A stretch of DNA of 64,000 nt from Ichthyophthirius multifiliis (Eukaryota > Ciliophora > Oligohymenophorea > Hymenostomatida): contig NW_004086713.1 of assembly GCF_000220395.1 (NCBI RefSeq), forward strand, positions 62,001 to 126,000, read 5' to 3'. The position numbers and the translations under genes are program-made. Position 1 is the stretch's first letter. The number at the start of each line of letters is the position of its first letter. The notes under the pieces are model-generated. The model was given only the letters and a program-made list of their open reading frames with translations, did no database searches and was not told the origin of the DNA. Shown in pieces: positions 1 through 15,274 of this stretch.

Positions 1-1015
1 ATTAAATAAGCTAATAAGGAAAAAGAATAATTCGCAAAATAAAAAGAAATTGAAATTGAAGAATTAGAAGAATGGAAAAGAGAAGAAATAAAAAAAATAA
101 AAAATGAAAAAAAAGTATAAGAAAGATAGTAAAAAGTAATAATAATATATATATATAATATATAAATATATATATTTATATATATATATATATTAAATAA
201 TAATGTAAACATATATATATTTATTTTTTTATTATTTAATTTATTCAATTAAGTCATTATATAATTAACCAACAAGAAAAGAACGAGAAGAAATTGAAAA
301 ATGCAATTAATAAATAAAAAAAATATAAGAAGATTTTAAAATAAAGGAATAAAAATATAAATAAGCTATAGAAAGATTAAAAAAATAAATAGAAGATTTA
401 ACTTAAAAAAATTTTGAATTAAATGAAGAAATAAAAAATTTCGAAAAAATAAGAATATGTGAAGAATAAAAAAAATCTATTTTAAAAAAAGGTCCCAGTA
501 TTTCTAAAAAAATAAATACTTTATAAGATAATGAGGATATTTAGAGTATATAAAATGATGAAATTTAACAAGAAGATGAGTTTAATAATTACGAAAGCTA
601 TTTTAATGATGAATAAAGAAATAAAGATATGATAAATAATGCCTATTAGGAAATAAATAATATAAATTAAAAAATAGGCAAAAAAATTGTTAACAATGAG
701 CCTTAAAAATTATTAAATAAGACTAACTAAAGTACAAAAGGGAGCGAAATGAAAAGAAAAGAAGATAATTAACAATCTGTTTCATAATTAAAAAATTCAT
801 AAACTTTAATTAAATAACAATCAAATTTATAAAAAAAATTCTAATATGATATTACAAATATATCTTAATTAGATAATATTAATATAAATATGATTAATAA
901 ATAAATTGATTAAAAATAATTTTGGTTTGATTAAAATATTTATTATATAGCTTATCTTTAAAATTAAAAGAAAATTTCCAAAATCATTAAATAAGAAATA
1001 ACTTAAGATGGAAAA

Positions 1016-1062
<47 letters not shown>

Positions 1063-1315
1063 TTTATAAATTTATTTTTTATTTTATTATGAATATAGAT
1101 TTATAGAGTATATGATGATCGTAAAAGTGAAACAATATTCCCTAATTAAGTTAAGAAATAATAATTTAATGATGGTATTTGTGAAGGATATAGTATAGTA
1201 AATTTCGTTAATGGAGATATTAAATAAGTTCTTCCTGATAAAGTAACTGTTATTTATTATTTTGCAGAAGCATAAACTACTTAGATTACTTTTGAACCGA
1301 CAGGAATAAATGTAA

Positions 1316-1347
<32 letters not shown>

Positions 1348-1684
1348 TTATATATTTATGTATTTTTTTAAGGTATATTATTTTCCTAATGACTAAATTG
1401 AAATTCATTTTCCTGAAGGAAAGAAATAAATAAGGTATTTTTATATTTTTATTTTTTTATTTTTTTTTTATTAGATTTAATGATGGTACTGAGAAATATA
1501 TATGTGAAAACGGAGAAGAAAAAACTTATTTTGAAGACGGAACTATTTAAATTATTGATGTTAATAGAATTAAAACTATAAAATATGCAAATGGAAAAGA
1601 AGTAATTTTAATTTTTTTATTTAAAATAATTATAAATAGGATGTAATTTATCCAGAAGATTATATTTATTAAGATGAAGAATGA
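1..1684 (+). CDS. CENPJ: Centriole assembly protein with T-complex 10 C-terminal domain (SAS-4/CENPJ-like), 3' part
   Basis: The open frame enters from the left edge, so the N-terminus is missing. The first ~1 kb is a charged, Glu/Lys/Gln-rich coiled-coil and low-complexity stretch. The last exons form the glycine-rich beta repeat of the TCP10 C-terminal (G-box) domain: FVNGDIKQVLPD, VIYYFAEAQTTQITFE, YYFPNDQIEIHFPEGKKQIRF, then FNDGTEKYICENGEE and YFEDGT. That order matches SAS-4/CPAP, which in other eukaryotes binds the cartwheel protein STIL/SAS-5 and builds centriolar microtubules. Introns run from about 136, 1016 (long TA tract), 1311, 1437 and 1602; the frame closes at TGA 1682-1684 after YIYQDEE. 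Basal-body assembly is the inferred role. Domain call is strong; exact exon ends are approximate. Confidence 0.88.
1016..1058 (+). repeat. (TA)n microsatellite inside an intron
   Basis: An uninterrupted TA run starts at the GTATAT donor of a SAS-4 intron. It is typical of introns in this window. Confidence 0.9.
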
Positions 1685-1943
1685 TTTAATTTTCCAACAA
1701 AATATTTTTAGAATTAAAAAAGAAAAAATATAAAAATTCATTTATTTATTATTAAAATTAAAAGTATTATTTTAATTATTTTTATTTTTTTACTATAAAA
1801 ATTATAAACTTTATTTTATTTTATTATATTTAAGAATAATTTATTAATTTAATATATGTTAAATTTATTTATAGATTTTTCTTAATAAAATAATTATTAT
1901 TAATATCTTTTTTTTTTTTTTTTTTTAAAACATATTAAAAATA
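1685..1943 (+). other. Intergenic spacer, SAS-4 to ALG11
   Basis: AT-only spacer of about 260 bases with a long T run before the ALG11 start. I see no gene or structured element. Confidence 0.7.
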
Positions 1944-3750
1944 ATGGCAATTATATTTCTTGTTTTATTTTTTATAGTTTTTCCTATATTTTTTATATTT
2001 TCGATTCTTAAATTGATATTATTAATAAAATGTAAATTATCTTTAAATAATAAAAAATTAAGAATAGCTTTTTTACATCCATATTGGTATTATAAAAACA
2101 GATATATTTTCTTTTTTTTTTAATAAAATAAAAAAGTAATGCAGCAGGTGGTGGTGAAAAAGTACTTTATTGTATAATAAAGTCTATATTTAATTTAAAT
2201 TTATCTAAAGATTTATTCGAAATAGTTATATATTCATGTTAAATTTTTTATATTTGTATTTTTATATATATCTATATAATTAAAACTAGGTGAATAAGAA
2301 TAAGGAAATAATATTCTTTAAAAAGCAAAAGATAGATTTAATTTAGATTTATTATAATATTAAGATTAAATAAAATTCATAAAAGTTCCTTTTAGATTTC
2401 TATTAGAGCCGTTTAGTTTCGCAACGCTATTTTTTTAAGTCATTGGGATATTAATATACACATATATATGTCTATTTAAATATCCTCCAGATATATTTTA
2501 TGATACTACTGGGCTTTCTTTTTCTTATTTTATAGTAAAAAAAATGAGTTATTCAAAAGTAATAAGTTATGTACATTATCCGTTTATAAGTTAAGATATG
2601 ATAAATGATGTTTTGAAAAATAATTAAAGTTTTAATAATAGAGGAATATTTGCGAATTGGAGAATTTTAAAAAATTTGAAAATCATATATTATATTATTT
2701 TAGTTAAATTTTATAAAAAAATGGGATCTTATGCTGATTTAATATTTACAAATTCTTCGTGGACAGATAATCATATAAAAAAATTATGGAAAAATTAAAA
2801 AACTATTAAATTGTAAAAAAGAAATATATATATAAAAAATATTTAATATATAAATAATGTTTTTTATATTATTTCCAATTTTTAAAAAATATAAATTGAA
2901 AATTAATGGCGAAAGATAAAAAAAGGAAATAATTTATAAAAAAAATTTATACATATTAAATATATATAATATATATAAATATATATATATATATATTTAT
3001 ATATAAATATATTTATATATAGATATCCACCTTGTAATATCAAAGATTTGATTCTATTATAAAAAAATTAAAAAAATATTTAAATTATGTCATTTGCTTA
3101 GTTTAGACCAGAAAAAAATCATCTTTTATAAATTAATATTATAAATAAAGTTTTTAAAAGATTTGATGACTTTTAAAAAAAAAATATTATTTTTGTAAAT
3201 AATTTTTTTTTTCTTTTTTTTATTAAATATACAAAATAGAAAATTGTTGGATCTACAAGAAATCAAAATGATATTTAATTACTTTAAAATCTTAAAAATT
3301 AAATTAAAGATTTTAATTTGGTTTAAAATGTTCATTTTATTGAAAATCCATAATATACTTAAGTAATTTAATTGCTTTAAGAAAGTACAATAGGACTCCA
3401 TACCATGAAAGATGAGCATTTCGGTATATCTGTTGTAGAAATGATGGTATATAATATTTATTTTAATAAAATCATTTATTTTGTTTGTTTGAAAAAAGGC
3501 AGCTGGACTTGTTGTTTTATCTCATAATAGTGCAGGACCTAAAATGGATATTATTTAAAACAATAGTTTTGGTTTTTTATGTGAAAATGAAGAGGAGTAT
3601 ATTGAGAAATTACTTTATGTTATTAACAATTAATCAATAAGAAATAATATTGTTAAAAATGCTAGATAAAAAATAATGGTTTTTAGTGATGAATAATTTA
3701 TTGAAAAATGCAAGAATTATTTTAAAGATTTTTTAGAATTAAAAATCTGA
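1944..3750 (+). CDS. ALG11: GDP-mannose:Man3GlcNAc2-PP-dolichol alpha-1,2-mannosyltransferase ALG11
   Basis: ALG11 adds the fourth and fifth mannoses to the lipid-linked N-glycan precursor on the cytosolic face of the ER. The chosen ATG is followed by a hydrophobic helix (about residues 2-28), as expected for the ER anchor. Then comes AFLHPYC joined by an intron (about 2079-2130) to NAAGGGEKVLYC, the family signature HPYCNAGGGGERVLW. Later exons read FTNSSWTDNHIKKLW, RYPPCN, KIVGSTRNQND, and the GT4 donor-binding part ESTIGLHTMKDEHFGISVVEMM and AAGLVVLSHNSAGPKMDI. It ends at TGA 3748-3750. Length is normal for the family. The gene stands alone between the SAS-4 and WD40 genes. Confidence 0.93.
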
Positions 3751-3976
3751 TTTTTTATTTTGTTTAAAAAAATAAATAAAATATAAATAATTAATACTTT
3801 ATTAATTTGTTTTATAAAAAACATAAAATTTATAATTTTTTTTTAAGCTTAAAGATTTTCTTATATAAATTTAAATTTTTTTGTTATTAATATATATATA
3901 ATCTAATTTTTTTTTTTTTTTTCAAAATTAATATTTAATATCTTCATAATTAATTAAAGAGTTTTTTTAAAAAAAA
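3751..3976 (+). other. Intergenic spacer, ALG11 to WD40 gene
   Basis: AT-rich spacer with long T and A runs. Nothing recognisable. Confidence 0.7.
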
Positions 3977-5221
3977 ATGATTTAAATTCATTAAAGTAAA
4001 CATTCTAAATTAGATTAAGTTGAAGATAAAGAAAACTTAAAAAAAATTGATGCTAATATTAATAAACTTGTGTATTTAAATATTTAATATTTAACAAAAA
4101 AAACAAACATATTTTAAGCACATTCGAAAATTCATCAGAAATCAGACTTTAAATAAATTAGTTGCATTAAGAATAATAATAAGAAATGTTTTGTTTAAAA
4201 TTCGATTAAAATGATAAATATTTAGCAGTCGGTAAATAAAAACAAACATTTAAAAAAAATATATGTATATATATATATATATATATATAATATAAAAAAA
4301 AATAAGGTGCCTAAAATGGTTAAGTCTAAATTTATAATATTGAATAAAAAAAGCTTTTACATTTAATGAGATTGTAAAAAAAAATTAAAAAAAATAATAA
4401 TAATAATAAAAAAAAGCCCTACAGTAAACCAAAACATGCCCATAACTTGTTTAAAATGGCGTCCAAATATACATAATAAGACGAAAGATATATTAGTATC
4501 TGTAAATGCAGACGGAAGCATAATTCATTGGCATGTCCCTTCAGGAAAGCCTTTACATAGGATGCAAGAGTAGAATTAAAACAGTATAATGTGTTTAGAT
4601 TATAATGAAGACGGTTCCCAATTTGCAACTGGAGGGAAAGATTTTCATATAAGAATATATGATGATGATACTAAGAGTGTAATTTAAGATTTTGGGGCAG
4701 CAGATTGGAACTAAACGGGCCATTCAAATAGAGTTTTTTCGTGTAAATTTATAAATAATAATATTTTAATGAGTGGAGGATGGGATAGTAATATTATTCT
4801 ATGGGATTTAAGATAAAAGAGGAATATAGGGAATATTTATGGACCAAGTATTAGTGGAGATTCTTTGGATTTTAAAAATGATGTGATTCTTTCAGGGTCT
4901 TATAAAAATGAGCATTAGATTTAACTTTGGGATTTTAAAACTTTAAAATTAATTAAAAATATCTAATGGTATGAAAATAATAGTTTGAATTATTAGGCTT
5001 ATGTTTATTCGAGTGTGTTTAGTAAAAATAATAACGATTGGATATTAGCGGGAAGTACTAGGGTTAATGAAGTTAAAATTTTTAGAAATAAAAATTAATT
5101 CGAATGTGTGGGAGGAATCAAAGATATTAAGTCGTGTGTTTATTCAGTTGATTTTGCGAACTTTAGTAATTAATTTGCATTTTGTACAGCAGATGGAAGG
5201 GTTTATATATATAATATGTGA
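3977..5221 (+). CDS. WD40-repeat protein
   Basis: Three short introns interrupt the 5' part (about 4072-4119, 4211-4306 and 4373-4415). After splicing, WD40 blades follow one another: CLKFDQNDKYLAVG-AQNGQVQIYN, TCLKWRP..DILVSVNADGSIIHWHV, MCLDYNEDGSQFATGGKDFHIRIYD, VFSCKFINNNILMSGGWDSNIILWDLR, DFKNDVILSGSYKNEHQIQLWDF, VYSVDFANFSNQFAFCTADGRVYIYN. The protein is therefore a beta-propeller of about six or seven blades and probably a protein-interaction scaffold. A Gln-rich leader of about 60 residues precedes the propeller. No specific orthologue could be named. It ends at TGA just after the last blade. Confidence 0.85.
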
Positions 5222-5593
5222 GTTATTTTTATTTTATTTTAATTATTAAATATATATATATAAATTATTATTAATTAATTTTATATTTTTTTCTTCTATT
5301 TATATAATAGCTATATTTCCTGCTTTGTATATTTATTGTTATAGCTTATTTTTAACATAACATTTTATCCATAATAATAAAATATGTATTTCGAAATTTT
5401 TTAAATTTATTTTGAAGACATATTAAATACTTTTTTTATTTTATTTTTTATTAGTTAGTTAGTTACAAAATATAAACGTATTGAAAAACAAAACAAAAAT
5501 TTTAAAAAAATTATTTTATGAATACATAGTATTATATATTAAATCTTAATTTTCTAATTTAAATATATTTAAAATATAAAAATAAAAACTTAA
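5222..5593 (+). other. Intergenic spacer, WD40 gene to TMEM231
   Basis: AT-rich spacer of about 370 bases. A TTAGTTAGTTAG motif lies near 5452. No gene seen. Confidence 0.6.
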
Positions 5594-6597
5594 ATGGCTT
5601 TTTTAATATATAGAGATTTTAAAAAGTCTTTTAGTGTGAATTCTAAATGTTCAACGACTTTCATTTTTATAGGTCTACTTTACTTATTTTTATTTTTAAT
5701 TCCATTTTTTTTAGGATATGTAATAGAAGGTAAATTTATAAAAAAAAAAAATAATAATTAAAAAATAGGATTTTGGCCATATAGTAATATATATTATGAA
5801 TAACCATATGTAAATTTTAGAGGAGATTATTTAATAGTATGTCAAACATAAACTGATAAATTATATTCTACAAACATCGAAATTTTAAATGAGAATTTAA
5901 TATCAAATAGTATACTTGATTTATAAGTATATTATTAATTTTTTTTTTTTTATAAAATAAATGAAATAAATAATATTTTTAGATTTTTAAATAAGATTAA
6001 AATATTGATGGAAAAAATGATTATTTCAAATTTAATTTAAAATTTTATAAAATAGATATTGAAATTTGCTCTATTTTTTTAATTGCAGATTATGGTTTGA
6101 GGGGAAAAATAAATTTATAAATGTAAAGTCCAGTTTAATTCGAAGTCCCTTTTATGTTAAAAAAATAAGCAAGTATTTCTACTGAATTAGTTTTTATGTA
6201 AAAAAATCCTTTAGTAGAAAGTAAAATAACACGAAATATTTATAATTATACAATTCCATTTGTCAATAATAATTCTTAAAAAATTGATACTTTTTAATTT
6301 ATTTAAGATATTTAGTCAAGGAATGAAACGCTTTATGTTGAATAAATACATGTTATTCCTAATTTTTAAAATATATAATAAGATTAATAATATACGGAAT
6401 TGGAAATTAATATGCGAATTCCTTAGTTTTAGAAGATAGTTTATTTACCTAATTTAAGGGAAAATTTAAGGTTTGTATGGCTTTAATATATTTATTTTTT
6501 TATTCCTTTGTATTGGATTATACATAAGGTTATTCATTTTTTGTTAACTACTAATATTTTTAAATCGACAGTAAAAAACGATTTATCATAAAATTGA
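5594..6597 (+). CDS. TMEM231: Transition-zone membrane protein TMEM231
   Basis: TMEM231 belongs to the MKS/B9 complex at the ciliary transition zone, where it helps gate entry of membrane proteins. The translation has the family layout: a short cytoplasmic N-terminus, TM1 (about residues 20-40, FIFIGLLYLFLFLIPFFLGYV), the signature GFWPYSNIYYEQPYVNFRGDY, then QDQNIDGKNDYFKFNLKF, matching the human DRNQDGKTDMLHFKLEL region. Near the C-terminus it has LPNLRENLRFVWLQYIYFFI (TM2) and the conserved ending KSTVKNDLSQN. One intron of about 55 bases (starting near 5925) was removed. Length of about 315 residues is normal. Its proximity to SAS-4, KATNAL2 and CFAP157 genes fits a ciliary role, but linkage is only suggestive. 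Confidence 0.9.
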
Positions 6598-7172
6598 TTT
6601 ATTTTTATTAAACAAACATATATATAAGTTGTATTTTTATTAATAGATAAACAAAATTTATTTTATTTCTTTTTAATTTTAAAAAAATTTTCTTTTATTT
6701 ATATTTATTGATACATTTATAAAAAATCAATAATTATAAAATTGTAAATTTCGTTTTCAAATTATATTCTTTATTAATATTTTTAGATAATAATTATTTT
6801 TCATTTAAAGGGTTTAAAATAAATATTTATGTTTCCATTTTAATATAATTATTATATAAATAAGTAATTGATTATGTTAACGGATAGATAATAAAAATTT
6901 TAGAGAAAAAATGAAATTATGAAAAAATATATTTTAAATAAAAAAAAATAATGGATTAAAAATTAATCAGATATAAAATATTTAAAAATTTTTGATATAA
7001 TATAAAAATAAATAATAATTATTAAACAAAATAATTAGATAAATATATTTTAAATAATAAATATATGAAAAATATTTCGATAAATATATCCATATTTTAT
7101 ATAGAAATTACCATATTTTATATAAAATTTACTAATTATAGGTAAAAATTAAAAAAATTATAAAAATAATAT

Positions 7173-7239
<67 letters not shown>

Positions 7240-7476
7240 CAATTTTGTTATTTATTATATTTATTTTTTATTTTTTCTTTTTTAATTTTTTCATATTATA
7301 ATTCAATATTTTAAAATATTTTAATGTTATATTTTTATTTTTTCTTATTTTATTTTCTGTCTAATATTTTAGTTTTTATTTATATTTTTTTTGTTTTTTT
7401 TTTTATATATTAAAAATAATATTTGTAAATATTTTTTTATTATCTTTTTTATATTTATTTTTTATTTTTATTTAAT
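6598..7476. other. AT-rich intergenic region
   Basis: About 880 bases of almost pure A/T, including a (TA)n tract near 7190-7236. No gene or structured RNA recognised. Confidence 0.6.
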
Positions 7477-7968
7477 ATGATTTTTCAATATATTTTAATT
7501 CCGAAAATATATAAATTTTTATCATCATTATTATATTAGTTTTATCTTTTATTATTTTTTAAAGATTCGTTTAAGTTAAGCTGTTTAAAGTATAACAGCT
7601 TATAATTTTATTTTTACTGTTTAATGGTTAGTATTGTTAATATGTATAATATATTTGCCTATCGTTTTATTGAAACATATAAATAAAAATACATATTTTA
7701 TAACTTTTTGAAGATTTTTGTAATAATTAAAAAAAAAATAGATAGATATTAATAATAGAAAATATTTGACATAGAATAATGTTCTTTATATATTTTTAAG
7801 AAGGAATATTATAGTATATATAATGTGAATATATTTAATATCTTTTAAATACTTTTTTTTATTTAGATATTTTTTATAGAATATTTTAAACATTATATGT
7901 TTTTTGTTTAATGTTTTTATATATATTTGAATTTAGAGAAATTAAATTAGTAAATGCATAATAAATGA
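7477..7968 (+). CDS. Candidate ORF, 163 residues, unknown
   Basis: With TAA/TAG read as Gln, an uninterrupted frame runs from ATG 7477 to TGA 7966. The protein is rich in Phe, Tyr, Ile, Lys and Gln with several aromatic hydrophobic stretches, for example MVSIVNMYNIFAYRFIETYK. I recognise no domain. Because only TGA stops translation and TGA is rare in such AT-rich DNA, an open frame of this size can arise by chance, so this is a candidate only. Slightly raised G+C in 7560-7690 is mild support. Confidence 0.3.
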
Positions 7969-9024
7969 AAAAAAAATATATATAAAATCAATTATTAGCA
8001 TAAAAATTAAAAAAATGTAAAGATTTTATAATTTAATATATTAATATAAATTTCAGTATTTCGATTAAAATCATTAAGTTTCATGTGAAACACGGAAATA
8101 TAATCATCATTATTTTTATAACATTTAATAAACTAAAATAAAAAAAACTAATTCATATATATTTTTATGGGTTTTGCTTTTTTAGTCTTATATTTTTTAA
8201 AAAACATTTTTATATAAATAAAATAAATTTGTATAATTATTTAAATATTTTTTAATCATTTTTTTATAATAATTATATTTTTATATAAAAATAAAAATTA
8301 TATTTAATTTTATTTTGAAAATTATAAAATTTAAAATTAGTTTTTTTATAAATTCTTAAACTTAAAAATATTATTTTATAAAAAAAATAATAGTAAATAT
8401 ATAGTCAATGAAAACAATTTTATCTTTATTATAATAAAAAAAACTTTATTTATTATATTATTGAAATAAAAGGAAAAAAAAATTAAATATTTAAAAATAT
8501 TAAAAAATGATCATCAACATTATAATAAAAGAAAAGATGAAAAAATTATATTTATATTTAAATATTAAATAAATATAGTATTTTTATAAAAAAAATATCA
8601 GTATTATATGTTTAAATATTTTAATAAATATAAATAATTCTTTCTTAATAAATATTTAAAATATTTTTTTAAAAAATTTTATTAAAAAAATATATAATTA
8701 AATAAAAAACAATAATTTTTTGTTTAAATTAAAATTAAAAAAAATTATAAAATATATTTAATGATAGAAAAGAAATTTTTAAAATAAATTTTAAAATATA
8801 TTTAATGATAAAAATGAAAATAAAAATAATTTAATATTTAAAAAATAATAAATATAGTAAAAATTATATAAAAAAAAGTATAATATTTATAAATATATAT
8901 ATTTTTTATATATATAAATAAATATATATATATATTTATTTATATATAATAATATATATCTATATCTATATAATTTTATATTTAAATTATATAATAATTA
9001 TAAAAAATATAAATATAAATATAA
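7969..9024. other. AT-rich intergenic region
   Basis: About 1 kb of A/T-rich spacer. A small palindrome GTTTCATGTGAAAC lies near 8080. I see no convincing gene. Confidence 0.55.
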
Positions 9025-9285
9025 ATGGAAGAATTTTAGTAAGTAAAAACTAAAAGAAAACATAAATCACATGATTATGATACAAATTCTATTGAAACTG
9101 AAAATATTTATAAAAATTAAGACTTTTTAAAAGTATTTGTTGAAGGAGAATGTTTAAATTATTTAAATCATGAAAAACTTACTAATTCATTAAATAAATC
9201 ATATAAAAATTATTATTTTGCAGAAAATGAAAAACAAAGTGGGCCTTAAATTGAATTATTAACTGCTCCTTATTTTAATAAATGA
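9025..9285 (+). CDS. Small hypothetical protein, 86 residues
   Basis: ATG 9025 to TGA 9283, a single exon with Gln encoded by TAA/TAG. The protein begins MEEFQQVKTKRKHKSHDYDT, has a charged N-terminus with basic and acidic runs, and ends PQIELLTAPYFNK. Composition is balanced and hydrophilic, more gene-like than the surrounding spacer. No family recognised. It lies about 480 bases upstream of KATNAL2 on the same strand and could be an independent small gene or the start of a larger model whose next exon I did not find. Confidence 0.5.
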
Positions 9286-9766
9286 TATATTTATATAAAT
9301 ATTTATAAATATATTTAAATATATATATATATATACATATTTATATATTTATATATTTATTTATTTGTATATTTATATTTCTTTTATAATATATACTTTT
9401 TAAATTAATATATATTAAAAAATTTATGATTTATTAATATTTATTAGATATTAATCAAATTATATTTTTTTTTATATATTCATAATTTAATTTCTTATTT
9501 ATATATTTTTATTATATTTTTTTTTTTTTTTTTTTTTATAAATAAAATATAAATTAATATCAATAAAAAATTATATTTTTTTTAATTTAATTTATTTAAG
9601 TTTATTTTATTTTTAATATTATCTTTATATTTTTAAAATTTTTTAATATTTTAAATAACTAATTTATAACAAAATATTAATTTTAATTTATTCATTAGTA
9701 ATTTTAAATAAATAAAATATTGAAAATATACTTTAATCATTTTTTTTTAAGATAATAAATTAAAAA
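9286..9766. other. Intergenic spacer upstream of KATNAL2
   Basis: AT-rich with TA and poly-T runs; nothing identifiable. Confidence 0.6.
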
Positions 9767-11975
<2,209 letters not shown>

Positions 11976-12273
11976 ATTTTTTTTAATATAAATTAATATA
12001 AAAGCAAATATATATATAAAATATAAATAATATAATTTTATATTGACAAAAATAAATTAATCAAATATTTTTGTTTTTTAAAAATATATATATAAATTAA
12101 TTTTATAATATAATTAAAATATTAATATATATATATACAAATATTTTTTAAATAAATATATAGTTAAAATATATATATTTATATTATTTTTAAAAATATT
12201 ATTAATCCTAAAAATTTAATATCTTTTTAATTTAATAAATAAATAAATATATACCTAAAATATAAATTTAAAA
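11976..12273 (+). other. Intergenic spacer, KATNAL2 to NAA25
   Basis: About 300 bases of AT-rich spacer; nothing identifiable. Confidence 0.65.
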
Positions 12274-15121
12274 ATGTATCAAATAAAAATTTAACAAATA
12301 TTAGATTCTATAAGTAGACATGAATATTTTACATCATTAAAATCAATATAAAATTTATTATCTAAAGAAAATAAAATTAAAAAGATATCTTAAAACGAAA
12401 TCTAATGGTTAAATCTCCTAAAAGCAATATGTTAAATAAAAATGTCCCTTTATGGGGAGGCATAGTAAGTTTTGAATGAATTTTTATCATAAAAATGTTT
12501 ACTTAATCCTTTAGAAAATGATATAAAGCATATTTTGGAAAAAATAAGTATTCCTTTAGGTGAAGTTTCAAAAGTAAGAATATTGTGCGAGTAATTTATC
12601 ACGGAAAATAGATTAGAAAAAGATCCGAAAAGCATGCAAGTTTTATTGAATTATTATTTAAAAGAATATAATTTAGAAGGGACATGTAAGCTTTTATCAA
12701 AAATGTATATTTAATTAAAAGATGTAAAGCTTTTATTTGGTACTACAGTATTTTATTAAGAAGTGAATAGTGAGAAAAATAAATAATTAATCACTTTATA
12801 TTTACAAAAACTATATAAAGAAATTGAAATAAATGAAGATCTTGAAAAATGCAAAGATATAAATTTAGCTAATTAAATAATAAAATTTAACGTGAATTTT
12901 TTGGCAAAATAAGGTACCTAAAATTATATAGAAATTAAAAATATATTGAATAAATATCCTTCTGTTTTTTAAGATTATTTATATTATTTAGACGTTTATA
13001 AAAATCTTTATTTAGAAAGTCTAAATTAAACTTAATATAATTAACAAGAAAATATTTTTAGTTCGCTTTTGTAAGAATATTTTAATGCTTTTAAAAAAAA
13101 TACAGATGTAAAAAAATTTTAAATGGTGTATGATAAGTATGTAGATTTTTTAAATTTAATTATGAAAAGGGAAAATATATTAAATTTTTTGAAAAATTAA
13201 CCAATTAAATAATTATAAATTGAAAACGAAATCTTATTTTCTATTGAGATTGATACAATTGACACTTTATTAATTATTTAAAAATATTATTCTTCTTTAT
13301 AAAACTAAAGAACTATTTTAATAAATTAACATTAATCTCATTATAATTATAAAAATTCATTGAAATGTGTACTTTAGGCTTAATTTGCAGTATTAAATTG
13401 CATTTTATAATATAATAATAATATTAATAATAATTAAATGAATGAATTTTTTAAATAATAATTCTTTTCATTAGTTGATGATTATTTGTTGAATTTTTGT
13501 TGTATTTTGACTTTCCCTGAAGAGCTTTTTGATGCTTTGAAGAATTGTGAAGAAAGTGTAAAATAATACTCTATAGAAATTTTAGATAAGTAAAAAAATG
13601 GATAAAAAAATGCTATTAATAAATACATAATAGAAACTAATATTTTTAAGTTAAAAATAATATATGGATATATAAAAATCAATCAAATAAAAGATGTTTA
13701 TTGTCTATGGAATGAATTATTGTAACAATATGTCTAAGGATTTAAAGAAATATATAAAGATTATGAATAAAAAAATGTTGAAAAAGGTGAAAGATTATAC
13801 GTAGATGATTTTTTAATAATTGCAGCAGATGTAGCTTTAGAGTTTATTTATAAATAGGAGAGTTTGGAAAAAAAAGAGGTTTTTGAAGTTATATTTTAAA
13901 CTTTATTTATTCTAGAAAGTGGATATAAAAAATCAGCATATAATTATGATATTTAACTAAGATTATTAATTTTTTATATTATAATTGGAAACTAATAAAG
14001 AATATATGACCTTATTGAAGATTTGGATATTAAATCAGTTTAATATGAAACTTTAGGTTTTATTTTTATAAAAAGTGCTTTCGATTTTGGATTTAAAGTA
14101 GATATGCATACTAATAATTCTTTAAATTATTATTTAGAGAATTAAACTGAATGCAAAGAAGTATATATATATACATAAATATAATATATATATATATATA
14201 TTTATATTAAATTTTATTTTCTTTAATTTATTTAAAATATTTAATTTATAAAAATTGCTTAATTAATTATTTTAATTAATTTTATAATTTTGTTTTTAAA
14301 TAAAAATTACAGATAAAATTAACAAATTCATTCTAAAAACAAAATATATATATATATATATATATATATTTTTATAAATATTTATTATTATTTAATTTTT
14401 TTTTTATATATATATATAAAATAATTATAAATTAATAAAAAGTTATTAATATATTCTTTTTTAGGCTTTATTAACTTCTATTAAAAATGATAACTTTGAG
14501 AAAATATGGGAAATTAAGAAATATGATGATTGGATAAATAAATCCTATTTTAAACTTGTGAGCATATTTTAAAAAAGTCTAAGTTTTTAAGAAATGTGTG
14601 AGAATCTTTAATATTATCATAATGTTATTTTGAAATAATTAAATGATAAAAATAAACTTGTTTGGAATTTTGACATGAAAATAATTCAAACGATTTTCTG
14701 TAATGAAAAAACGACTTCTTAGAGTAAATTTTATTGGAGCTTTTTAGGACTTTATAATAATCCAGATTAGATAAAATTAAATATTTTACAAAAGGAAGTT
14801 TTATTGTATTTAAGGAAATATTTATAAAATAATGAAGAATAATTATAGGAAGATATCTTTTATGAAAAAATGATTTTATTGAAAGATTGTTTTGATAATT
14901 TAAAATTTGAAAATGTTTATGATTTGAGATAATTTTAATTTTATAATAAAGAAGAATTTTTGAAAAAATATGAGTTTTTTGAAAATGATTTATAAGGAAA
15001 AGATATTAAATAGAAATTTGAATTCGAAAAAAAATGTTTGAGAATATTATTCTCATTGTTGATTTTTTAAAAAATATTCTGTTTTCTAAATAATAAATTA
15101 CATAAGAAAACATGTAATTGA
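12274..15121 (+). CDS. NAA25: NatB N-terminal acetyltransferase auxiliary subunit (NAA25/MDM20)
   Basis: NAA25 is the ribosome-anchoring TPR-like subunit of NatB, which acetylates Met-Asp, Met-Glu, Met-Asn and Met-Gln N-termini. The translation is an all-helical protein of about 850 residues. The most diagnostic part lies about two-thirds in: LFILESGYKKSAYNYDIQLRLLIFYIIIGN, then IYDLIEDLDIKSVQYETLGFIFIKSAFDFG, corresponding to the human segment with LDAKHIQHDTLG. Upstream helices such as SKVRILCEQFITENRLEKDP and NFLAKQGTQNYIEIKNILNKYP fit the TPR array. One intron of 304 bases (14161-14464, GTATAT..TTTTAG) was removed. It starts at ATG 12274 and ends at TGA 15119. No catalytic subunit is seen nearby. 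Confidence 0.8.
14161..14464 (+). other. Long TA-rich intron of NAA25
   Basis: Donor GTATATATAT after codon GAA and acceptor TTTTTTAG before GCTTTATT restore the frame. It contains two TA tracts. At 304 bases it is among the longer introns here. Confidence 0.85.
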
Positions 15122-15160
15122 TAGAATAATAATGGAAGATAATATGTAATAAGATATATA

Positions 15161-15199
<39 letters not shown>

Positions 15200-15274
15200 T
15201 ATATTATATTATATTATTTAAATAATTAATATAAAAAAGTTTAAAATCAAATTTAATTTTTTACAGAAATAAAA

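Noticed and set aside
1547-1741. Minus-strand hydrophobic ORF
   Set aside because: Antisense to the SAS-4 G-box exons.
8070-8095. GTTTCATGTGAAAC palindrome as an operator
   Set aside because: Single short palindrome in a eukaryotic spacer with no partner or gene context.
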